From Rebecca billardiae RCC1528 (Eukaryota > Haptophyta): 64,000 nucleotides of DNA. Positions 21,713 through 31,359 of the stretch are shown here, piece after piece. The translations under genes were made by a program, and so were the position numbers. The notes beneath the pieces are model-generated. The model did no database searches. It saw nothing but the letters and a program-made list of their open reading frames with translations, and was not told where the DNA came from. The stretch covers positions 62,001 through 126,000 of the forward strand of contig OZ251229.1 of assembly GCA_965240325.2 (NCBI GenBank). The letters run 5' to 3'. The stretch's first letter is position 1. Each line of letters begins with the position of its first letter.

Positions 21713-22501
21713 TCAGATGCAGAAGGTGCCGCTCGCGCACAGCTTGACGGGCATCGTGTCAAACTCGCTCTTGTACACGTCGTACGAGGAGGGCGGCAGG
21801 TCGACGGCGTCGAGGTACTCGTCGAGCAGCGCGCGCGCGCCGTCGTACCGCGCGCGCGTGGTCTCGCCGTCCCCCTTCTTCGCGGCGAGCTGCATGCCCT
21901 CGACCTCCTTGAAGAAGCGGCGCGCCTGCTGCACCTGCTTGATGCGCTCGGGCGCCTTTGACGCGTCGATGCGGAACGCGTTGCCGAGCAGGAACATGGT
22001 GAGCTGCATGTCCGCCCAGCGCGAGGTGCGCTTCTCGGGCGACGTGCACTGCTTCTCGTCGCCCACGCACGCGCTCTTCTTGCTCGCGCTCTTGATGAGC
22101 ATGTTGTCGCCGAAGAAGTCTTTGTAAGCGGCCGAGTCGGCACCGCTCTTGATCTCGGGCTCGAGCAGCACAAACTCGTGCACGGCCTCCTGCACGCGGC
22201 CGTAGTACCGGCGCTTCGCCATCGGGATCGACGTGTACTTGCCCGCCGTCGCGCCGCCGCTCGCCCACGCCGCCGCGGGCGAGGCGAGCGCGGCGAGCAC
22301 GAGCAGCCGGCGCGAGACTGCCGAGCCGTCCGCGGGCGCTGCGCGCGCGTGAGGCGCGTCTGCGCTGGCGCGCAGCGCCGAGGCGCGCGCGCATGACCGC
22401 TGCGCCTGCGACCTCACGCCCCCAGGCGCGTACGCCCACGTCTGCGGCGTCGCCAACGCGAGGCACCAGCAGACGGCTGCCGCGGCGCGTCCACCCACCA
22501 T
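21713..22501 (-). CDS. Plastid thylakoid-lumen protein, PsbQ/Psb31-like four-helix candidate, 262 aa
   Basis: The ATG at 22501 gives a tripartite leader: signal peptide AAAAVCWCLALATPQTWA with an aromatic residue next (YAPGG), as in red-lineage complex plastids; a basic/Ala-rich transit segment; and a twin-arginine lumen signal (SRRLLVLAALASPAAAWA, about residues 65-85). The mature part (about 175 aa) is mainly helical, with KYTSIPMAKRRYYGRV, IKQVQQARRFFKEVEGM and YDGARALLDEYLDAVDLPP, the size and helix pattern of PSII extrinsic proteins of the PsbQ/PsbQ'/Psb31 type. Four Cys are present, two as a C-terminal pair (LCASGTFC), which might form disulphides in the lumen. Lumen targeting is well supported; photosystem II assignment is inference. 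Confidence 0.65.
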   Translation of the reverse strand: MVGGRAAAAVCWCLALATPQTWAYAPGGVRSQAQRSCARASALRASADAPHARAAPADGSAVSRRLLVLAALASPAAAWASGGATAGKYTSIPMAKRRYYGRVQEAVHEFVLLEPEIKSGADSAAYKDFFGDNMLIKSASKKSACVGDEKQCTSPEKRTSRWADMQLTMFLLGNAFRIDASKAPERIKQVQQARRFFKEVEGMQLAAKKGDGETTRARYDGARALLDEYLDAVDLPPSSYDVYKSEFDTMPVKLCASGTFCI

Positions 22502-22939
22502 GGTCGGCGCGTGGATGCGCAATCAGCGCCTGCTGTCGTCGGCTGTCGAAGTCGATCCGCTCGACGGCCGTGCGCTGACAAAAAATCCAAAAATCCCTGC
22601 GGGCGCGAGAATGCATTCGCGTCTTCGTTGTCATCGCGATGCTATGACGAATCGGCGTCGCGAATTCTACATGCTGAAAGAATGAATTCTGACGATACGA
22701 TTTCTGGCTGATGATCTGCCAGAACGTGAGAGTCGCGATCTCGAGCCCGCCGTCCGCGGCGTCGGCGGACGGTCGGAGCCATCATTGGCAGGCTTCCGCG
22801 CGGCTGGGACCAGAGTACCAGTGTCACGGACGATGCGCAACCACTAACCAGAGCCCCCGACGAGTGGCGTATCATCACCCGTCGGCTTCCCCGTCACGGA
22901 CACAGCTGCCGCTGGTTGAGCTCGGCCGACTTGCGTCGA
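22502..22939. other. Intergenic, upstream of the plastid-lumen gene
   Basis: Moderate-GC region with no recognised gene. It should contain the promoter of the lumen-protein gene. Low-complexity AAAAATCC repeats occur near 22580. Confidence 0.4.
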
Positions 22940-23995
22940 CGGAGGCCACTCGAGCGACTTCGTGTCAGGCGAGGCAGATCGCGCCAGTGCGAGGCGAGGC
23001 AGACGCTCGCCTGCCTCGCCTCGAGGCGAGGCAGCTAAGCTAGTAAAGCCGCGGCCGAACTTTACGAAAGCCAAATGTCTGCCGAGGCGCCGCCGGTCTT
23101 CGCGCACGGTGACAAGGGCGCGCGAGGGCGCTTCCTCACGATCCCGAAGAGCGCTGCGCGCGGCGTCGCGTTGGCGGCGGCAGCGGCGCTTGGGTGTATC
23201 TTGCCCATTCTGCGTGGCGGCGCGCGCTCATGACGCCTCGGCCGCCGCCACGCCATGCGCGACCAGGCGTGTCGCCTTCTTGACGGGCAGTGCACACGCC
23301 CTTGCAACCGCACAGCCGTGAAGAGCCGAGAGCGTCCGTCGCGAGCACGCCGCCCACGCGGGATGCGTTGTCAGGACTATTCGTATGACACTGGGTGTTC
23401 ACGCTCTGGCATGTGCAAGCCACGATGACCATGGGTAGCAGCTACGACGAGCAATGCTCACCTGCATTTCAGCCGATGACAACCTCTCGTTCAGCGATCT
23501 TGACTGCACTGAACGCATGGCGAACTCGGCGGAGCGCATGCGCAAGGTAGCTTCGTTGATATCACAACGCATCCCGCGTGGGCGGCGTGCTCGCGACGGA
23601 CGCTCTCGGCTCTTCACGGCTGTGCGGTTGCAAGGGCGTGTGCACTGCCCGTCAAGAAGGCGACACGCCTGGTCGCGCACGGCGTGGCGGCGGCCGAGGC
23701 GTCATGAGCGCGCGCCGCCACGCAGAATGGGCAAGATACACCCAAGCGCCGCTGCCGCCGCCAACGCGACGCCGCGCGCAGCGCTCTTCGGGATCGTGAG
23801 GAAGCGCCCTCGCGCGCCCTTGTCACCGTGCGCGAAGACCGGCGGCACCTCGGCAGACATTTGGCTTCCGTAAAGTTCGGCCGCGGCTTTACTAGCTTAG
23901 CTGCCTCGCCTCGAGGCGAGGCAGGCGAGCGTCTGCCTCGCCTCGCACTGGCGCGATCTGCCTCGCCTGACACGAAGTCGCTCGAGCGGCCTCCG
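22940..23995. repeat. Foldback (long inverted repeat), 432-bp arms with 192-bp loop
   Basis: 22940-23371 is repeated in reverse complement at 23564-23995 with only a handful of mismatches (for example ACTCGAG versus GCTCGAG near the outer edge, AAAGCC versus GAAGCC in the middle). Both arms therefore carry the same 119-aa open frame (22962-23321 plus; 23614-23973 minus), with no known domain. Each outer end carries a GAGGCGAGGCAG direct-repeat cluster and the palindrome GCCTCGCCTCGAGGCGAGGC. The 192-bp loop (23372-23563) is unique. High arm identity implies recent duplication or gene conversion. It could be a foldback transposon or a source of hairpin RNA. Confidence 0.85.
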
Positions 23996-24190
23996 ACGGT
24001 GTGAGGCCCGCGGCGGCGGGCCCCGCCGCCTGAACTGTGAGCAGCTGTCGGAGTGGCCGATCAGCAGGGCGGCAGCAGCCGCAGCCGTGGGCTCAAGCGC
24101 GCGTTGGGCGTGGCACGCCGAGCGTCGCCAGCGCGCGCTCCCCCCGCGCCCCGCCCGGCCGCTCGCCCAGCCTCGAGCGCGGCGTGCGCG

Positions 24191-24366
24191 CTCACTGCCA
24201 AGGCAGCTCACTGCCACGGCAGCTCACTGCCACGGCAGCTCACTGCCACGGCAGCTCACTGCCACGGCAGCTCACTGCCACGGCAGCTCACTGCCACGGC
24301 AGCTCACTGCCACGGCAGCTCACTGCCACGGCAGCTCACTGCCACGGCAGCTCACTGCCACGGCAG
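24191..24366. repeat. 16-bp tandem repeat, 11 copies, overlapping the NDUFA13 stop
   Basis: Unit CTCACTGCCACGGCAG, 11 uninterrupted copies, all identical except the first (AAGGCAG). The last copy contains the final Pro-Trp-Gln codons and the TGA of the NDUFA13 gene on the minus strand, so the array lies in that gene's 3' UTR. Each unit contains a small palindrome CTGCCACGGCAG, allowing repeated hairpins in the transcript. Confidence 0.9.
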
Positions 24367-24887
24367 CGCCTTGGGCCGCACCCACTCGACCGTCTCAAAC
24401 GTCGAGCTGCCCGCCTCCCAGCCGGGCACGTCGGCCATGAGCTCGCGCTCCTTCGCGTCCATCGCCGCCTTCACCTCGAGGTACCGCTGGTCCTCCTCCG
24501 CCTGCAGGTACGGCAGGATCGTCATCCGGATGTCCGCCTGCTCCACCTTGAGCCGGTTGCGCGCGTAGATGCCGTTCACGCTGAAGTACCAGCCGTACGC
24601 GACGAGCGCGCCCACGCTGCCGATGAGCACGAGGTTGCTCGGGCCCTTGGGCGGGATGTTCTTCTTGTACCGCACCTCCGGGTACCCGCCGGGCGGCGGC
24701 CCGTCCTGCTCCACGCGGGGGCCGGCGCACGCGGGGCCGTGCCGCGCGGGGGTCGGCCGCACACGCGCTCGGGGGCGCGCCCCGGCTCGCGCGCGCGCGG
24801 CTCGCTCACCTGCACGTATGCGGGCGAGGACGACAGCCGCCGACGCGCGACAAGCCGGCGCAGCGGCGCGCGCGCGAGGCCCAGCAT
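24352..24887 (-). CDS. NDUFA13: NADH:ubiquinone oxidoreductase subunit NDUFA13 (GRIM-19), 143 aa, one intron
   Basis: Accessory subunit of mitochondrial complex I in the inner membrane. Exon 1 (24810-24887) encodes a short basic N-terminus (RAPLRRLVARRRLSSSPAYV). A 104-nt intron (24706-24809, GTGAGC...GCAG) separates it from exon 2 (24352-24705). The spliced junction reads AYVQDGPPPGGYPEVRYKKN, the family's diagnostic start. One TM helix follows (NLVLIGSVGALVAYGWYF), then the conserved RMTILPYLQAEEDQRYLEV and DVPGWEAGSSTFETVEWVRP. Length and order match the family. The acceptor could alternatively be 3 nt earlier, adding one Gln. It faces away from a proline-rich gene 265 bp off. The stop lies in the 16-bp tandem repeat. 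Confidence 0.93.
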
Positions 24888-25151
24888 GCTCCTGCCGAAC
24901 GCCCCTTGTGTCCGGCGACGCCGCGCAGGCCGCCCCTGAGCTCCTCGACGCGGCTGAGCTCGAGCTCTTGATCAGGCGTCAAGGGCCGAGGAGGCACCGC
25001 CGACCGAGGATGGAGGGTCCGGGGACCGGGAGCGCCGGACTTCAAAAGGTCCAACTCCCGGACTGCACGGCCGAGTGTCTGTTGCGCGTGGGCGTCTCCG
25101 AGCGCACGCGCGGCCGCTCGTCGCGCGTCGGCGGACCACGCGGCGCGCGCG

Positions 25152-26186
25152 ATGGTGCAGGCCGCCTTCGCGCGGCTCGCCCCGTCCCACCCGCACGACA
25201 GCGCGTTCGGGCGCGGCGAGCAGCACCCGATCTTCCACCAGCCCAACACGGGGCACGTGCTGAGCAGGCCGCACTCCAAGCTCGGCCCGACCAGCTTCGC
25301 GGACGCGCACATGGTGCCGATGGGCAGCACGCGCGGCCGCGCGGGCGCGACGACGCTCGACCGCTTCGCCCGCACCTACCAGGACCGCGTCGCGCCGCCG
25401 CCCGGCCCCGCGGCCTACAGCCCGCACCTGCCCTCGCAGTTTGACGTCGCGGGCAGGGGGCGGCCTTCGAGCTCGCACACGCTCGCGCGCCGCGCGTTCG
25501 CGGAGGAGATGCGCGCGCAGCAGCGCGCGAAGCGGCCGCACACCGCGCCGCCGGGCGGCCACGCCCGCGCCGCCCCGGCCGCGCCCCGCCCCGCCCGGCC
25601 GCGCCCGCGCAGCGCGTACCGCCGGGGTGTGCGCATGGAGCCCACGGCGGCGCCCTCGCCCACGCGGTACGCGCCGCTGCCCCGGCCCGACGTCGTCAAC
25701 GTGGCGGGCGCGCCCGCGCTGCTCGCCAGCCGGCACGACGTGGACGTGCGCAACGTGCTGCACGCCTCGCGCGCCGCCAGCCCGCACAGCCTCCCCGCGC
25801 CGCGCACGTACGGCGTGCCGCGCGCGGCCGTGCGGCCCGTCACGCCCGAGCTGCACCGCGTGGCGAGCGCGCCCCTGCGGACGGACTACGCGGGGCGGCC
25901 GCCGCCCGCGCGCGCGAGGGTGGGGGTCGGGCGGCCGCAGACGGCGCCCGTGCTGCTGCGGATGGCGCAAGCTCGAGCAGTCGCGCCGCTGCCGCTGCCG
26001 CCGCGCGCGACGAGCGCCGGGCCCGCGCCGGCGCGCACGGTCGGAGGCAGCACGCTCGCGCACGCTTGGACGCACGCTTGCACGCAGAGCAGCGGCGGCA
26101 GCGGCGCAGCCCGCGCCCACGCCAGGCCGAGTCTGGCGGAGAGCCCGTCGGTCGCGACGGCGATGCTGTCGCGGACATCCTCATAG
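25152..26186 (+). CDS. Proline-rich protein, possible ciliary/microtubule-associated (SHIPPO-like), 344 aa
   Basis: Basic, disorder-prone sequence rich in Pro/Arg/Ala with repeated RPxTAP-like elements (KRPHTAPP, VGRPQTAPVL, RPVTPELHRVASAPL) and one PPPGPAAYSP stretch resembling a sperm-tail PG-rich (SHIPPO) repeat; the N-terminus has HQPNTGHVLSRPHSK and TTLDRFARTYQDRVAPPP. Such sequences are common in flagellar microtubule inner proteins and ripple-associated proteins of algae. Assignment is by resemblance only; the single-exon open frame and its codon pattern are the firm part. The divergent NDUFA13 start is 265 bp upstream. Confidence 0.5.
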   Translation: MVQAAFARLAPSHPHDSAFGRGEQHPIFHQPNTGHVLSRPHSKLGPTSFADAHMVPMGSTRGRAGATTLDRFARTYQDRVAPPPGPAAYSPHLPSQFDVAGRGRPSSSHTLARRAFAEEMRAQQRAKRPHTAPPGGHARAAPAAPRPARPRPRSAYRRGVRMEPTAAPSPTRYAPLPRPDVVNVAGAPALLASRHDVDVRNVLHASRAASPHSLPAPRTYGVPRAAVRPVTPELHRVASAPLRTDYAGRPPPARARVGVGRPQTAPVLLRMAQARAVAPLPLPPRATSAGPAPARTVGGSTLAHAWTHACTQSSGGSGAARAHARPSLAESPSVATAMLSRTSS

Positions 26187-28964
26187 CGCGCGGCGTGCGC
26201 GCACCCTGCAGCATCGGTACTCTGCCAGTGGCAGCGCCATGCAGCGCGACCGGCCGGGGCCCTGCCTCGCGCGCCGGCGCCTGCTGCTCGGCGGCCGCTT
26301 CGAACGGCGGCCGGCGCCACGGGTTCGACGCCTGGCGAACAGGTCCACACGGCGTGGGCTTTATTGGCGTACGGCGCTGTGACCTGCTGACGAGTGCTAC
26401 CGACTCCGGCCGTGTATTCGAAGTCGATCCGGTACGAGTATACCGTCCGTCGGCCGCCGGCGCAGACGCGACCGGGCGACTGCTGACGACCGGACACTGA
26501 CGTCACGTGCACTTCAATGACGCTCCGTCAGTCCGTCGCCGTCGCCGTCGGCGTCGGTCGTCGTCGATCTCGGTCGTGCTGGCTGCGTTATTGCCTATTG
26601 GCAGGCCGGCAGCACTATGCAGCAGCGGCTCAGCCGGGCACCGGCACTCGGTCGGATCGCGGAGCCGACTAGGCACTCACTATAGGGGGGCCAAAGTGGC
26701 ACTGTAGCGTTACTGACGGCCACGAGCGCGGGTCCTAGCGAGTGTTTAGAGCTGATTTCGGGCTGGATCATTTGCCCTCTGGAGGGGTCTGGGCCGGCCA
26801 TGTAAAAAAACCAGGTGCACATACCCTGAATATATAGGGCGTAACGGCTAGCATATTTACTTATTAGAATGAGCCTGAACTTATTGGAAACGGTATGTAA
26901 CGGTCGTCCTATATGTGACATATAGACCATGTCGACCTCACTTTGATAGAGCATCTCAGCGAGATCGATCTGAGTCCCCAGCAGCAGCAGGTCCCAACAT
27001 GCGATATAGGCTGTGTACTGGCAGGCTGTCAAATATGTAGTTTCCTAGAAGCCACCGATCGTTACATACCCACTGTGTATATAGGCGCCATGCTGATGAA
27101 TACAGCCTCGTCTGATCTCGAGCTGCGAGATACGTTTTCAGACTGTGTATACAGCCACGCGTACGGCGTATTGCAGACATAGTAGACCCAAAGCACCGGC
27201 CCCACGTCCTTAGCCCGGGAGTGCTCTCGGTCATAGTCAAGGTTTAAAGTGACTCGAGCCAACCGTCACCGCTCCCTGGCCGAGACCTACGAGGCAGGTC
27301 AAATCTGTCGTCGTCGCAGTGCGGCACAGTGCCGAGCATGCGATTCGGCAGCAAACGTCTGCTCCAGGCGGTGGCTGGCGTGTCTGCACCAAACCAGGCT
27401 GGATGGGATTGGTCCATATAGGTACGCACTACCCTGTTCCGCGCTATTTCTGGGCTTAGGGGCGGATATTCGGCCTACAGAGGCTGATCCGGCGCTGTTC
27501 GGCGCTCCTGGCTGGCTGCGCGGAGCCCACCGGCAAGCGCCGGCGTGTGCAAGGTGTCAAGATTGAGACGGTCTCTGACGCTCCCGCCGGTCTTGGGCGC
27601 ACCAGGGTGCATGAGGGCCCATCTGCATCTGCTTCTGCAGGCACGAGCGTCACAGGGGCGCGCTTGCAGGCACGGTCGAGTGCACGTCGGACCTGTCGAA
27701 TGAGCCAACCGCTGCCTGCGAGCACGTCCGCGACGTCCTGAGAGGCGAATGGGAGGCGCCCAGACGCCATCAGAGGGCACACGTGACCCATACCCAACGT
27801 ACTGACCATCGCAAGTGCCACGGCAGGTGCAAACACGGGCCCTACAAGCGGAACATGACAGTTGCGAGCTCCGCGGAGGTGTTGCGCGCGAGCTCGCGCC
27901 GGTCTGCTGACGGCGATTCCGGCGCAGCAGGGCAGGTTAGGCGAGCTGGGCATCCACATACATACATGGGCACTTGGTGCGAGCATCGATCTCAACTGTG
28001 CGAGTTGATCATGAGCCACACCGTGCGGTAGCGTGACGGGCGCACGCAGCGCGCCAATTCAAGCCGGCCGACGCGCGCCGCGCACGGCGCGAGATGGCCA
28101 AGAAGCGGGTGGTGAGCCGCTGGTGGCGCAAAGGCACGGGTCAGTAGCGCCCACCAGCGTCACGCGCGCGCGCACCCGAGACCATCTCGGCGTCTCAAAG
28201 GTCGCGAGCGCGCGGCGGTCCACTGCCTCCGGCCGCTCGCGCTGGAGCGGAACCGAGCTCTGAGCGTCCGAAGGCGTCGGAGCTCGATTTTCGAGCGGGG
28301 TCCGAGAAAAAGGCTCCGCGCCACCCTAAAAGGCCGAGGGCGGAGCGAAAATGCGACGCGACTTTGCTTTTCATTTTTAAATGGGCGGTTTGGCCCCCCT
28401 ACTCACTAGGCCCGTCACTGTACGGTCACTAGTCGCACTGGCCAGTGACTGGCCGCGCGGATCTGCGGAATAATGCATATCGCGCGCCATATTCACTACT
28501 GTTAATGATCTATATGATAATAGTACTAGCTACACTCTCCATGAAGCCTGCCGTAGAGGTATCATGATGTGATGTGACTTCACTACTGAGTCTACTCACT
28601 AGCCAGTACATATCAGTACTCATTTACATTAGTCCGCGCTGCGCGGACCGGGCTCGCTGCTGCTAAGAATCAGCCAGCAGCCCGCAAACTGCGATCGATG
28701 ATGATATCATCAGCAGCATGGCCATCATGTCGTGACGATGACTAGTTCGTCACGACACGACGAGTCCATCGGTCTATCCTGCCATTTTTGCAGGAATCTG
28801 GAGTTTCCAGGAAGAGTGCGGGAAGCTGTAAGTGGGCGCGCACGCGCGCGCGCTCTGATTGGCCGACGTGACACGCCCGATTCCTCGTCATCCCTAGCTG
28901 TTGAGCGGTGCAGTCGGGCCCACCCGACCACGGCCGCCGTGCTGGCGGGCGGCACCCGACCACG
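26187..28964. other. 2.8-kb intergenic region, no supportable gene
   Basis: Composition falls toward balanced GC at 26700-27250 and 28380-28720, unlike the genic DNA. Scattered short open frames, including 187 aa on the minus strand at 27456-28019, show no motif or codon pattern I trust. It may be decayed repetitive DNA; no terminal repeats were found. A run of direct CACTAC/ACTAGTC-like short words occurs near 28500-28620. Confidence 0.45.
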
Positions 28965-29206
28965 GCCGCTGTGCTTGGCGGGCCACCTGACCGCCCGACC
29001 CGACCCGACTACCCGACTGCCAGTGCCACGCCGCGCCAAGACCCCCCCCCCCCACCCGACCGCCCGACCCGACCCGACCGCCCGACTGCCACGCCGGTCC
29101 GGGGCTAGTCCGGACCAGCCCGGGCCATGGCCGCCGGGCGCCGCGCCAAGACCCCCCCCCGACCCGACCCGACCACCCGACTGCCTCGGACTGCCACGCC
29201 CGGCCG
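28965..29206 (-). repeat. About 1.5 copies of the G-rich minisatellite unit, in reverse orientation
   Basis: Reads as the reverse complement of the 31.4-32.6 kb array: poly-C tracts at about 29041-29053 and 29152-29160, CCGCCCGACCCGACCCGACC words, CCGCGCCAAGACCCC, and the CCATGG-centred segment with GGTCCGGGGCTAGTCCGGAC. It ends about 20 bp before the primase open frame, so the frame is bracketed by oppositely oriented repeat blocks. Confidence 0.85.
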
Positions 29207-29209
29207 CCC

Positions 29210-30550
29210 GTGCTACCACCGGCCGGGGCAAATCGCGCGCGCGCCGGCGGCGACGAGCCGTGCACCCACGAGATTGTGTTCCTCCGCGACGCCGACGGCC
29301 ACAGGGTGGGCGGTCGGCTGCACGTGCCGAGCGCCTCTCTGCCGCGGCTGGACGCGCTCGTCGCGTCGTCGTACGCGCTGCTTGGCGCGCGCGCGCCCAT
29401 GGTCGTCGAGACGTTCGGCGCGCGCGCGCGGTTCGGCGTCGACGTGGATCTGCGCTTCTCCCGCATGCCCTCGTACGACGCCCTCGCCGCGCTGCTCGTC
29501 GACCTCTACGACGCGGCAGACGCTGCGTTCCACGGCGTGCCCCGTCCCGCGCGCGGCCACGCCGTGCACGTCTCGGCGCGCGCGGCGACGCCCTCGCGCC
29601 CCGGGGTCGCCGCGGACGACGCCGGCCTGTTCCGCGCGGGCCTGCACGCCACCTGGGGCGACAGTGCGGTCCTGAGCTCCTCGGAGGCGCAGCGCGTCGC
29701 GCGGGAGCTGGACGTGCGGCTGCAGGCGAGCCCTGTGCGCGCCCTCTTTGCCAAGGCCGAGGTCGATGGGTCGATCTACCGCTCCGGCTTGCGCTTGCCG
29801 TTCACGGCCAAGGCGGACGGCGGCCCGCCCTACCTGCCCGCCGCCGTCGTCGCTGCCGACGGCTCGGGCGTCGTGCGCTGCGCCTGGCTCTCGGCGCTGC
29901 CGGCCGGGCACGCCCTGCGGCAGCGCTGCGAGCCGGCGCGTTGGCTCGCGCTGACGCGGCTGCGCACCGAGCGCTTCGAGTTCGCCGCGAGCGCCGCGGC
30001 GGGCAGCGCCCGCCCCGGCGCGCCGGCGGCGGCGCGGCGTGCGCCGCCGTGCCCGCCGCCCCACCCGCAGGCGCCGCTCTGCGCGCGCGCCGCGGGGCGC
30101 GGCGCGCTCGTCGCGTGGCTCAACGCGCAGCTCGACGCGCACGCGGCCGGCGCAGGCGACGCCGGGCACTGGCCGCGCGTCCAGCGGGTGTACGCAGGGA
30201 GCACGCCGCACGGCCGCATCGCGACGTGCTCGACCACGAGCAGGTGGTGCGAGCGCAAGCGCGGCGAGCATGCGAGCAGGACCGTCTACTACGTCGCCAA
30301 CGCCGACGGCATGGACCTGTGCTGCGGTGATCCCGTGTGCGTCGCCGCTGCTGGCGGCCGGCGCGGCGCGCGCGCCGTTCGCCTCCGGGGGCTACCGTAC
30401 CGCCATCTGCCCAGCGGCGCGTGCGCGCGCGGGTGCTGCGGCCCCGCGCAGCAGCCCGCCCGTGAGGCCGGCTGCGGCACCGCCGCGGCGCTGCCCGCCC
30501 CTGGCCAGACGTTTGCGGCGCTCTGCTCCGACGCCTTCGGCGGAACTTAG
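29210..30550 (+). CDS. Archaeo-eukaryotic primase of the herpes UL52/PrimPol/D5 type, 446-codon frame, 5' end unresolved
   Basis: Numbered from the first codon of the open frame (GTG at 29210). Motif I is FGVDVDL (Asp78, Asp80: the two catalytic metal ligands); motif II is GLHATW (His146); motif III is VDGSIYRSGLRLPFTAK (Asp186, Arg195, Lys201), very close to the D-x-x-Y...LRLP...K signature of UL52/PrimPol/D5 primases. The C-terminal part has a zinc-knuckle arrangement as in UL52 and PrimPol: Cys/Cys-x-x-x-x-x-x-His in SRWCERKRGEHAS, then YYVANADGMDLCCGDPVC. The family primes and can polymerise DNA and occurs in large DNA viruses, in cells (PrimPol) and in mobile elements. No in-frame ATG precedes Met64 (29399), so a 5' exon, a non-AUG start or truncation by the flanking repeat is likely. 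Cellular PrimPol, viral capture or transposon origin are all possible. Confidence 0.72.
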   Translation: MLPPAGANRARAGGDEPCTHEIVFLRDADGHRVGGRLHVPSASLPRLDALVASSYALLGARAPMVVETFGARARFGVDVDLRFSRMPSYDALAALLVDLYDAADAAFHGVPRPARGHAVHVSARAATPSRPGVAADDAGLFRAGLHATWGDSAVLSSSEAQRVARELDVRLQASPVRALFAKAEVDGSIYRSGLRLPFTAKADGGPPYLPAAVVAADGSGVVRCAWLSALPAGHALRQRCEPARWLALTRLRTERFEFAASAAAGSARPGAPAAARRAPPCPPPHPQAPLCARAAGRGALVAWLNAQLDAHAAGAGDAGHWPRVQRVYAGSTPHGRIATCSTTSRWCERKRGEHASRTVYYVANADGMDLCCGDPVCVAAAGGRRGARAVRLRGLPYRHLPSGACARGCCGPAQQPAREAGCGTAAALPAPGQTFAALCSDAFGGT

Positions 30551-30790
30551 CTGCTGCAGCTAGCTGCTCGGCCGCCGCCACTTGTTAATGTTAGTCTGAG
30601 TTTAGAGTTAGGACGACGACGCGGCAATCAATAACTGTAACAGTCGCGTATCGGTCAGAATGCATCCTCAGCACACAGTGGTCAGTGCGGACGGGCAGAC
30701 GACGTCAGCATTATTATAATATATTCAGAATTATACATATCGGAGTTGGAAGCTGCGCGGCTGAGCGGTCGAACGCCTACGTGCCCACGC
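30551..30790. other. Less GC-rich spacer downstream of the primase frame
   Basis: 240 bp of mixed composition with an ATTATTATAATATATTC stretch near 30711. A possible 3' flank of the primase gene; nothing else recognised. Confidence 0.35.
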
Positions 30791-30807
30791 TGATGCGCGC
30801 CGGCGCC

Positions 30808-31325
30808 CCCACGCCCCCATTTGTCCACCCGGACAAGGCGCGCGCACGGCGCGGCGGGCAGTCACGGTTGGCTCAGCCGGGCGGGCCGCTCGTGCGCGGC
30901 GCATCGACCCGTCTCCTCGCGCTCGGCGCCGCCCGCAGCGTGCGCGTCCGGCCACGCGCGCCGCGGTCGCGCGGCGAGCGCGCTGGCGACCGAGGGCGTC
31001 GGCCGCGCGACGGCGCGCGCGCGCGCGCCACGCCCCCATTTGTCCACCCGGCGCGGCGCGCGCGCGCGCGCGGGGCCCGCGCGCGCGGCCAAGGTCGTCA
31101 GCCGCGCGACGGCGCGCGCGCGCGCGCCACGCCCCCATTTGTCCACCCGGCGCGGCGCGCGCGCTGCGCGGCGCGGCGACCCGTCCGTCCTCGCGCTGCG
31201 CCGCCCGCGGCGTGCGCACCCGGCCACGCGCGCCGCGGTCGCGCGGCGAGCGCGCTGGCGACCGAGGTCGTCGGCCGCGCGACGGCGCGCGCGCGCGCGC
31301 CACGCCCCCATGTGTCCACCCGGCG
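30808..31325. repeat. Dispersed repeat: CACGCCCCCATTTGTCCACC family, four copies
   Basis: CACGCCCCCATTTGTCCACC followed by CGG occurs at about 30810, 31028, 31127 and 31300 (the last with TGTG for TTTG). Copies 2-4 are each preceded by a GCGACGGCGCGCGCGCGCGC run and followed by CGCGGCGCGCGCG. Larger flanking segments also repeat (CGCGCCGCGGTCGCGCGGCG near 30957 and 31229). Units are of unequal length, so this is an expanded, diverging minisatellite adjoining the G-rich array. Open frames on both strands here are repeat-encoded and not called. Confidence 0.75.
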
Positions 31326-31359
31326 CGGCGCGCGCGCGTTGTGCCCCGGCCGGGCGGCC

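Noticed and set aside
24191-24366. CRISPR-like regular repeat
   Set aside because: The 16-bp units are contiguous with no spacers and lie in a eukaryotic 3' UTR.
26318-26340. tRNA B-box-like GGTTCGACGCC
   Set aside because: Flanking bases do not form a T-arm or an acceptor stem, and no A-box at the right distance.
26671-26690. T7-promoter-like CACTCACTATAGGG
   Set aside because: Only partial similarity, no cognate polymerase context in a nuclear genome; chance.
28732-30330. 532-codon plus-strand frame overlapping the primase
   Set aside because: Arg/Ala-rich shadow in a different phase; the catalytic motifs are only in the 29210-30550 frame.
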